Shown here: positions 4,810 to 13,800 of the stretch, in pieces | Position numbering within the stretch: position 1 is the first letter of the stretch | Layout of the letters: the number at the start of each line of letters is the position of its first letter | NCBI GenBank assembly: GCA_019594305.1 | Contig: JAFDTZ010000046.1 | Location: forward strand, 1 to 15,299 | DNA length: 15,299 nt | DNA from: Thermoplasmata archaeon | Lineage (GTDB): Archaea; Thermoplasmatota; Thermoplasmata; Halarchaeoplasmatales; Halarchaeoplasmataceae | Direction: 5' to 3' | Notes under the pieces: model-generated | Seen by the model: the letters and a program-made list of their open reading frames with translations, nothing else | Told to the model about the DNA's origin: nothing | The model's database searches: none | Position numbers and translations under genes: made by a program

Positions 4810-7653
4810 TCACCATTCTTGTTCTTCTTGGGGTTCCACTTCAGGTATATCGGGTTCTTCACTCCATTGATCCTCTGGTTCAGGTTCGCCGGTTTCCACA
4901 AAGATATCCTCTTCCTCCGTGGGTTCTTCCTCATAAGGTGCTGGTTCTTCCATATCTTCTTCGTATGTGCCGGGTTCCTCTGTTTTTGGTTTTCTGAAAA
5001 GCACTAAGACAGTTGCAATCGATCCGATAACCAGTGCTATTATCAAGAGTATCAACATCATGAAGGCGAACTGACCGACACCGTTGATAGGCGAGTTTTT
5101 GTTGGTCCATGACGGATCGTTCTCTATCTCGAAAATCCTAATGTTTTCAGCGTATCCTGTGGCACCTACATATAAGATATGTTCTCCGTCAACCAGTTCG
5201 GGAAGTGTTATCTCTATCATACCCGTGGTCTCATTTGTCCTGATCGATTTCCAGAAATATTCGGAATTGATCTGATAGTTTACGGTTATAACCTCCGGAA
5301 GTGCTCGATCACTTCGTGAAATCAGCTCATAGCGTATCCTCATATTCTGTCCCGAAACGAAAACACCCGTTGTATAGTCCGATTCCGTCACTATCTCCAG
5401 TTTTAAGTAAAATCCTGATCTTTCAATTACCCGTCGACGGGCAGTGATCTCATTTCCGCCCGTGGTCAGTATTATGATGTGCCCCTCATAGTTTCTGGAG
5501 GGGTACTGAGGTATAGTGTAGGTAAATTGGCCGTCATAGGGCGTTCCCATCTCTACTATCTCACCGGCGGCATCGGTTATCCTGTACTCGACGGATGCTA
5601 TGGTTCCTTGGTGTATGTGCAAGAGATCGTATTCGAAAGTTACGTTATCTCCACTTACATATTCTTCCTGATCTACGTTAAGCAATATCCAACCTAGCCG
5701 AACAGGGATGTCGATTTGGTTCCAACCTGATGTATCCTGGTCTATTCGGGCAAATACATCAACGAAAAAGTCACCACTGTAATCCGGGTTGTAATCACTA
5801 GGTATGGTGAACTCTATGATTCCGCCCTCACCGTATTCATAGTTGATGATCTCCTGATCATTTCCTATCAGGTACTGTACGTTGGCATTGGTTACTATCT
5901 GTCCCTGTAGTGTGACTGTGTAATATATTGTAACTCTATCGCCTGGATAGTAGTCGTTACCTCTCCTGTCGGTTTCAAGATGAATCTCTAGATTTTGCAA
6001 GGTTTCGACTACCTCTATATTGGTCGTGTCTACGTCCCAGAAGTCGTCGTAAGTGCCGTTTACTCTAATTTGATAGATGCCCGGTTCAGCATCGTTCAGA
6101 AGTCTTATTCCGATGGTACGGTGGCCGCTGTTATCCGTTGTAGATTCTTCGGTGTATCCATCTATTACTTCACCGTCTCTCAATATCTCTACAAGTATAT
6201 CCACACCGGACAGGTAGGAAGTGGGGTTGTTGAAATATCGTACGTCTGTTCTTACATAAACATAAATCATCTGTCCCGGAAGATATTCGAATGAATCAGT
6301 GTTCACGTTCGTTCTGAGATTACCTACATGACTATATAACCAGCTGAAGTCGTTGAAACCTGCTGTGTGGTTGGCCCATACTTCTAAGGAAAACATCATG
6401 TTGGTTCTAGCATCATCGGGTAGTTCGAAGCTGAATCTACCTTCGGTGGACGAACCGGATAATTCCTGTGGATCATTATCGGTGTCAATGTAGGTAGCTC
6501 TCCACTCGACGGTAACACCTTGAGCAGGGGATCCGTCCAAGTTGTTCTCCACTATATAGTATGCCCTGACAATTTCACCGGGAAGATACACCTGTTTGTT
6601 CGTGGTAACATGTAGAGTGAACTTTCTTATCTCGAACATAAAAAAGCCCACTATCTCACCGTCATCCGCCTTTCTAATGACGACAAAATATGTACCGTCC
6701 TCAACGTTGTCCGGAATAAGATAATGTGCATTCCAAAATTCGTTTTCAAAGCTCTGTTCTGTCCATTCTGCACCTTCTAGTATCTCGTAGGGTTCGACAG
6801 TGCTGTTGGCGATGCTGACATTGAAATCATCCGGGAAATTACTATCGATACGGATCTCGATGTTCTGGCCCTGGGTATAAACATCTACATCATCAGGTTG
6901 AATAGATATTTCCATGGAGATCACGGTAAAGGTATGCGAGTCGTACAGGACGTCGTCATCAAAAAAGTCATAAACTCTTAGGCGGTAGTCTCCTCGTCCT
7001 TCCCAGATAGAAAATTCCTCGTTTAATGTTCCGTCGTCTTCTAGCCATCCATTGTATAATTCATTTTCATCTTCACCAACCTGTTGTAAAGTTACCCTTA
7101 TCCATTCGCCTCCGGCACCACCGGGGGCAGGGTATCCGTGCTGATCTATCAGTGCGACGTGGTAGAATATCATGTCACCTTCGAAGAAATAATTCCTCGG
7201 CGTCTCATAGTCATCAGCGGTGGTAAATATCTCGGAGTTCAATGTATAATCCGCTTCGTAAATCTCTATTTCAGCGGGTTCGTGATCTACCACGGGATCG
7301 GATATCCTCAGTGTATAATCTCCTATAGGCCGTGTACTCAGATCAAAAAACACATTAAAATCCGAGCTTCTGTATAACCCATCCGCATCTGTTGTAACCG
7401 TCCTAGAATCCACGGGGATTCCATCCGAATCTCTCAACCTCACTGTGGCTGTCACTACCTCCGGTGGGTCGAACGCAACGGTGAAGTAGAGATTATCACT
7501 TTGCAGAAAATGTTCTTTTAATCCACCATCTTCATCCGTGGGCCATATCTCTCCAGTATCCTGGGCACTTACGGTATCCATGGGGAGCACCGTGAAGAAA
7601 GACATTACTAGTGCAACCGCCAATATCATGCTCAACATTTTTCTTTTTTTCAT
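4810..7653 (-). CDS. Large modular type I membrane protein with MG2-like beta domains and acidic cytoplasmic tail
   Basis: A 947-residue secreted, membrane-anchored protein of unknown specific function. Residues 1-30 are a signal peptide (basic KKRK start, hydrophobic core, cleavage likely after 'TVSA'). The ectodomain breaks into about eight modules of 95-110 residues starting near 31, 136, 247, 343, 449, 557, 656 and 751. At least five open with a 'T-K/D-x-x-Y-x-P/S-G-(x)4-8-Y' strand pattern (NKQVYLPGE, DSFEYLPGQ, NDYYPGDRV, QEEYVSGDN, GVFVSGQNM), resembling MG2 domains of alpha-2-macroglobulins. There is no cysteine at all, so no macroglobulin thioester. N-glycosylation sequons (NVS, NST, NHT, NGT, NVT, NET) are spread along it. 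One transmembrane helix lies at about 862-886, then RKPK and a tail of about 60 residues with roughly 27 Asp/Glu. A clear GGAGGA site precedes the ATG by 7 nt. Possible roles are surface-layer/adhesin or partner of the divergent protease; neither is shown. Confidence 0.9.
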   Translation of the reverse strand: MKKRKMLSMILAVALVMSFFTVLPMDTVSAQDTGEIWPTDEDGGLKEHFLQSDNLYFTVAFDPPEVVTATVRLRDSDGIPVDSRTVTTDADGLYRSSDFNVFFDLSTRPIGDYTLRISDPVVDHEPAEIEIYEADYTLNSEIFTTADDYETPRNYFFEGDMIFYHVALIDQHGYPAPGGAGGEWIRVTLQQVGEDENELYNGWLEDDGTLNEEFSIWEGRGDYRLRVYDFFDDDVLYDSHTFTVISMEISIQPDDVDVYTQGQNIEIRIDSNFPDDFNVSIANSTVEPYEILEGAEWTEQSFENEFWNAHYLIPDNVEDGTYFVVIRKADDGEIVGFFMFEIRKFTLHVTTNKQVYLPGEIVRAYYIVENNLDGSPAQGVTVEWRATYIDTDNDPQELSGSSTEGRFSFELPDDARTNMMFSLEVWANHTAGFNDFSWLYSHVGNLRTNVNTDSFEYLPGQMIYVYVRTDVRYFNNPTSYLSGVDILVEILRDGEVIDGYTEESTTDNSGHRTIGIRLLNDAEPGIYQIRVNGTYDDFWDVDTTNIEVVETLQNLEIHLETDRRGNDYYPGDRVTIYYTVTLQGQIVTNANVQYLIGNDQEIINYEYGEGGIIEFTIPSDYNPDYSGDFFVDVFARIDQDTSGWNQIDIPVRLGWILLNVDQEEYVSGDNVTFEYDLLHIHQGTIASVEYRITDAAGEIVEMGTPYDGQFTYTIPQYPSRNYEGHIIILTTGGNEITARRRVIERSGFYLKLEIVTESDYTTGVFVSGQNMRIRYELISRSDRALPEVITVNYQINSEYFWKSIRTNETTGMIEITLPELVDGEHILYVGATGYAENIRIFEIENDPSWTNKNSPINGVGQFAFMMLILLIIALVIGSIATVLVLFRKPKTEEPGTYEEDMEEPAPYEEEPTEEEDIFVETGEPEPEDQWSEEPDIPEVEPQEEQEW

Positions 7654-7660
7654 ATATTTA

Positions 7661-7713
7661 TCCTCCGATTGGGATTTGTCTTACGCATGATAGAATACTT
7701 ATTATATATAAAG
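7661..7713 (-). promoter_or_regulatory. Promoter and Shine-Dalgarno of the 947-residue membrane protein
   Basis: On the minus strand a good TATA box (CCTTTATATATAAT, about 7700-7713) predicts a transcript start near 7682. The leader of about 29 nt contains GGAGGA at 7666-7661, 7 nt from the ATG. This is a leadered, Shine-Dalgarno gene, in contrast to the leaderless aCPSF1. Confidence 0.65.
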
Positions 7714-7746
7714 GTTTTAGTTGTTTTCTAGTTGTTTCGTCCAAAT

Positions 7747-7761
7747 ACCTTAAATCATAAA
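7747..7761 (+). promoter_or_regulatory. Weak candidate TATA box of the subtilase gene
   Basis: ACCTTAAATCATAAA is the best TATA-like element upstream of the ATG at 7821. It predicts a transcript start near 7778 and a leader of about 40 nt. A partial Shine-Dalgarno (TTGGTG, 7807-7812) precedes the ATG. The element is weaker than the divergent TATA box at 7700-7713. Confidence 0.3.
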
Positions 7762-7820
7762 ATTCAAGGATAACCTTTTTTTACCATGTATGGGTAAGTA
7801 GACATATTGGTGTGTTAAAG

Positions 7821-10800
7821 ATGCAAGTCAACCGGATGTATAGGTTACTATACAGGGCAACCGCGTCCCTGCTATTCTTGTTCATACTTATATCGTCTTT
7901 ACACCTGACCAGCCTTATAGGGGGGCTGTCCGACGAATACCATGAGATCAATCTTGATCCCGATAATAACGTCAATATACGTTTGAAATCTGCTATTTTC
8001 GATCCCTTGGAAGAAGGTATAGAACATGTTTCTTTCAACGAGCCAGGCATGAACTATTACCTTGTCCAATTCTACACACATGTGGAAGCCGAATGGTTAA
8101 ACAAGATGACATCAACGGGTGTCGAGATATATGAGTATATTCCGGACAATACATATCTCGTAGGGGTGGATAGTGCTTCCAGTATCAACATCGATGGTAT
8201 TAACTCATTACCTATCAGGTGGGCTGGAAAATATCTACCGCAATACAAGATACATCCTTCTCTCATCTCGAGTGAAGAAGATGTGCTCGACATCACAGTT
8301 CTTTTATTCGATGATGAGGAAGCTGAAACATCCTTTGAATACATGGAAATTAGTTTTGAAAGCCTTTATACCGTATGGCGCAGCAGGTTCTACATAGGTA
8401 TATCGGGGTCTGTAAATTCATCCCATATATATGATATGGCCTCACTAACAAACCTATACTGGATGGAGCCTCATTCACCAATTATGCTGCTTGACGAAGT
8501 GTCATCAGAGATCGTAGGTGGTAACTGGACCGCAGGAGAACCCTGGGGACCCCCCGGATCCTATGTTAACTCACTGGGATACGATGGCGAAGGAGTTCGT
8601 GTGGCGGTAGCCGATACAGGCATAGACGGTGGTGAAGGTGCCGTTACACACCCGGACCTAACAGTTACCGATTTTTACGACTACGTGTCAGACGGTGGGG
8701 CGCGGGACGGCCATGCCCACGGAACACACGTTGCCGGTATAATCGCCGGGGATGGTACAACGGGAAGAAAGGACGAAAATGGTTATCTTTACGGTATGGG
8801 TGTTGCGCCGGCTGCCGAATTGGTAGCTCAGAAAATATTCGATGATGACGGTGGATGGGGTTATCCCAGCTATTCAGCCCTCATGGCAGATGCTTACAAC
8901 GCCGGTGCATATGTATCGAGTAACAGCTGGGGTGGGATGAGCGGAGCGGAATACACTATAGTTTGTGCCGAGTACGACGCGCTGGTTAGAGACAGTATGC
9001 CTGGTAAAGAGGGTGAGCAGCCGATGGTGGTCATCTTTGCCGCCGGGAATTCCGGACCCGGTCCGTACACTGTTTCCTTCCCTGGAACTGCAAAAAATGT
9101 TATCACAGTGGGCGCTTCTGAGAACTATCGTCCCGAGAAGGGGTCGTATGCAGACGATATAGATGACATGGCATATTTCAGCAGCCGAGGGCCTACTTCA
9201 GACGGCAGGATAAAACCCGATCTAGTCGCACCCGGAACATGGATATCATCATCTCGTTCCAGCGCGGCGGCAAACTCTTTATGGGGTGTAATAGACGAAT
9301 ATTACCTGTGGTCCGGCGGAACTAGTATGGCCGCACCACATGTAGCAGGAGGTTCAGCTATTTTTACACAGTACTACCAGGAGGAATATGGCGTACTTCC
9401 CAGTCCCGCCTTGACCAAAGGGGCTCTAGTTATGGGAGCAAACGATATGTCCGGAGGCGTGATACCTAACTACGGCCAGGGATGGGGGAGATTGAACTTG
9501 ACCAACGCAGTTCAACCGGATGGTATATTTTATCATGAAGATCAGGACGTAGGACTGAAAACAGGCGAATCGGTTACCAGAAGGATCTACGTCGGAAATA
9601 CTGAAAAACCGCTTAAAGTTGTTCTTTCATGGACCGATCCTCCGGCATCGCCGGCCGCTATGACGGCCCTTGTCAACGACCTTGACCTCACAGTTAAAGG
9701 ACCGGACGGAACGGTTTACAATGGTAATCAATTCGTGAACAGCTGGTCCGATCCATACTCTAAGGAAAGGGATAATATAAACAACATCGAAGCGGTTTAC
9801 ATACCACCTACGGAACTCAGGTACGGTGAATATGTGATCACCGTAAACGCTGTTAACGTACCCATGGATGGCGTTCCCGGTTCCCCGGATATACAACAGG
9901 ACTTCGCCTTGATAGCGAGCTATATGCCCCCCTCGAGTGAGGGTAAGATAGGCTTTGACCGGGAGGTATACAACACTGCTTCCCAACCTTTGATCACCCT
10001 GGTCGATACCGACCTTAGTAAAGATCCCCATGAGAAAGATACCACCGTAGTCAACATAACCAGCCAACTTACAGGTGACTACGAAGAGATAATACTAACG
10101 GAACTAGAGACGGATCTGGGTGTTTTTACCGGCAGGGTAGAATTGGTCCTCGAATCAAATGCCACCGATAACAACGGTTTGCTCGAGGTGCTGGATAACG
10201 ATTGGATAAACGTTACTTATTTGAAAGAAGACCAGGGTGGTAATTCGTATGAAGTGCAAGCTTCCGCACGTATAGATGTTACCCCCCCCGATATAAGCAA
10301 TGTGAGTGCCACGGAACTACCCCATTCCAGGGTGGAAATATCATGGGAAACTAACGAACCTGGTACCAGCCGTGTTGTCTATGGGCGGTCATTACCACCA
10401 TCTAAAGAGATAGAAAATATCAGATATACCACAGACCACACCGTAGTTATCCCCAGGTTGAAAGAACTTTCATCATATTACTATTATGTGGAATCAACGG
10501 ACATTGCAGGTAACACTGCCAGGGACGACAGAGATGGTTTATATCATAATTTCTTTGTACCGAAGACACCTGATATCCTTTTAGTGGATGACGATAACAG
10601 CCTCAATAACAACGGTCCCTACGAGAGAAGGTGTGTGGAAGAACCCTCCGGCGTCACATATTACAGTGATGCACTCAATTCAACAGGCTTCGACTTTGAG
10701 ACCTATGTGGTTCCATCCAGAAGTTCCGGCCCACCTTTAGAGATAATGGAAGGTTATGATGTTATCCTATGGGTTACAGGCTATAATGGATTTCATAGCA

Positions 10801-13800
10801 CTGTTGAGAGCACACTAACCTATTCGGACACACAAAACCTGGCCGCATATCTGGATGGCGGAGGGGCACTATGGTTGGTCGGTCCGCTTGTGGGCAATGA
10901 TTTGTACGGCACCGGAGTCACGGAACTCCCCGATGATGATTTCTTACGGAAGTACATGGGCGTTTCCGAAATGTATTCGAACTTGGAACCTACCGGTACC
11001 CCTGTGAAAGGTGTTTTCGGAACTTTCATGGAAGGGTTCGAAGGGAACGTCGAAACACATTGGAGACACGAAGATAACCGGGAGGATCATGCTTACGAGT
11101 TGAACCCAAAGGCGGGGGCCTTCGGTGTGGTTGAAGGGGGAAACATAAACTATCCGTACCACGGCATAGCCTACGAGACGGATATATATCGAACGGCGTT
11201 CTTCTCATGGGAGCCTTCTTTCACAGGTCAATCGTCCCTCACAGATACGGTTAATAGGGTGATCGGCTGGCTCACAAAACCGCCCGTCGCTGTGCACCTC
11301 AGCCCTCCTGGTCAGATCGGATACGGTATACCGGGTGATACCGTTGAGCATCCACTAAAAATTTTCAATCATGGGATCAACGGAGCGGACACATACGAAA
11401 TATACACCGGAGATACGAACTGGGATCTTCAACTGGTTTACCGGGACGGTACCCCCCTGAAGGATACCACCGGTAGCGACAGAATCGACACCGGGAGGGT
11501 ATCGATGGGTGGTTCTTTAGATATTCTTGTTTTAGTTCACATACCACACACGGCAGAGGAATTGGACCGTTCCACACTTTTGATCACCGTTCGCTCTTCT
11601 CTAGATCCTTCCATAGGATCAACCGCTAATTTAGAGACGATAGTCTCGGTTATCCCTACATGGGGTGACGACTTCGAAAACCCGTCGGAAGACTGGTCCG
11701 TAAGCTCGGACCTATGGGGAACGGAATGGGAATGGGGCGAACCTCAGGCGGGGCCGGGAGAAGCAGCCGTGGGTGACCATTGCTGGGGCACGAATATTGA
11801 CACGAACTACGGTAAAAATTCGGAATCCAGCCTTATCTCACCACCGATATATATCGGAGATTCCAATACCGTCCTGCTTTCCTTCCGGAGCTGGTATCAT
11901 ACAGAAAAATATAACGACGGAGGATTCGTAGAGGTATCTATCGATCGAGGTGATACATGGCAGCGTATCGCCCCTGTAGACGGTTATAACTTTACAAATG
12001 GTAACTTCGGTGGATTGGGAGGCGACGGTTACAGTGGTTACGGCGGTAAATGGACCACTGAATATTTTGATCTTACGGGACTGACAGACGACACTATCAT
12101 ACTTAGATGGCGATTTTCATCGGGTAGAGGTATCACTCGACCCGGTTGGTACATAGACGATGTAAATGTATATGTTTCACAGGCGGGTATCGGTTTGAAA
12201 AATACTACACGCGGGGGTTCTGCGGAGCCCGGCGGCAACCACACATATACTATCAATATCGAAAACAAAGGTGATAACCATGACACCTTCAATATAGAAT
12301 ACAGCTCGTATCACAACTGGGAAACCGGCTTCTACGATTCGTCATGGAACCCGCTCTACGATTCAAACGAAGATGGTTTCATAGACACAGGCATAATAGC
12401 ACCCGATGAAACTAAGGCGATCTTTGTTAATATTACAGTCCCATCAGGTGCTGAGGCAGGTAATGATCCCGAAACCACCGCACTTTGGTTCAACTCGTCG
12501 GTCGATGCTACATTGGGCCTCAGTATGCTGCTTTACACCTATGCAAGTGCAGACATACTATTGGTAGATGACGACGGTGGCCTTGGCTCACGGTACTGGT
12601 ACACCAACGCCCTCGATAGTGTCGGTCACACTTACAATCTATGGACTGCTAAACAGCAGGGTCCACCGTGCCCCACGGCGATGTCAAACCATGACGCGGT
12701 CATCTGGTTCACCGGTAATCATCGAGGAGTCACCTCTCCATCAGGTAGGGATCCTTTAAGGGAGCGGGAAAGAAAAGCTATAGCGGATTATCTGGAAGGT
12801 GGTGGAAAGCTGTATCTTTCAAGCCAGGGTGCCGCTAACGTAGCATTGGAAGCCGGTTACGAGGATTTCATGGAGGAATATTTCGGCTTTAAGGTGAGAA
12901 ACAGTAAAGCGTATTTTGCAAACAACTGGTGGGCACTTCCCAATCCTGCATTCGGTAGTGCCGACAGCCCTATAGGTGATATGCTCGATATAGAGTTGTG
13001 CAGGCACGGAGAGTACTTCGAAGGATTGGATAAGAGAGGAGTTTTCGGCGAGATAGCCGGAGATGGTAAAGAGGTATTTCATATGAGAGAAGACCTCACT
13101 GTAGCCACCTCCGTGGATGGTGATTTCAGAACGGTCTACACGGGTTTTGATTTTGCTTCGGTTGCCACCCCTGAAAGTAGGGAAGAACTCATGAAAAGGA
13201 TACTAGCTTGGCTCAGCCCGGAAGCCGAAGACGTAACGGTTTATCCCGACGGCGTGAAAGAGGCATCCTCCGGAAGTTCAACCAAATATCGTATTCGGGT
13301 AAGAAACCAGGGTTCTATCGTCAACCGTTTTGAACTATCTGCAGAATCAGAACTTAACTGGACCTATGAATTCTACCACACAGACGGGACGGGCCCCGTA
13401 TGGGAGACAGAGGATATACCTCCGGAAGGTCATTTTGACATATATCTCAAGGTACAAGTACCTGATAATATCGAACCGGGGCTTTATGTAAATATGACCG
13501 TTAAAGCTTCTTCAGTGAACGATAACGATGTTGAAGACACCCTTCTACTAAAATTGCTCATACCCGAACCCCATGTGGTAAGTAGTCCGGACGAAAGGAA
13601 GATGATCGGTAGCGAAGGAGAATATATAGCGATCCCTCTAGAGGTATTCAATAGGGGCGGTCTAAATGATACTATCAGTATGTACTATTCATCCATCCAC
13701 GGGTGGACTCATCAGTTCTATTACACAGAGACCGATGTCCCACTCAACGATACAGTCGGTGACGATCTTGTAGATACCGATGAAATGCCCGGCCTCTCAT

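Noticed and set aside
4810..7653. True alpha-2-macroglobulin-type protease inhibitor
   Set aside because: There is no cysteine and therefore no thioester motif, no bait region or complement-like domain is visible, and the length is well below bacterial macroglobulins.
8894..10067. Antisense open frames inside the subtilase gene (for example minus 9627-10067, 146 residues)
   Set aside because: They are shadows of the high-quality sense frame with intact catalytic motifs. They show no ribosome binding site or protein-like pattern.
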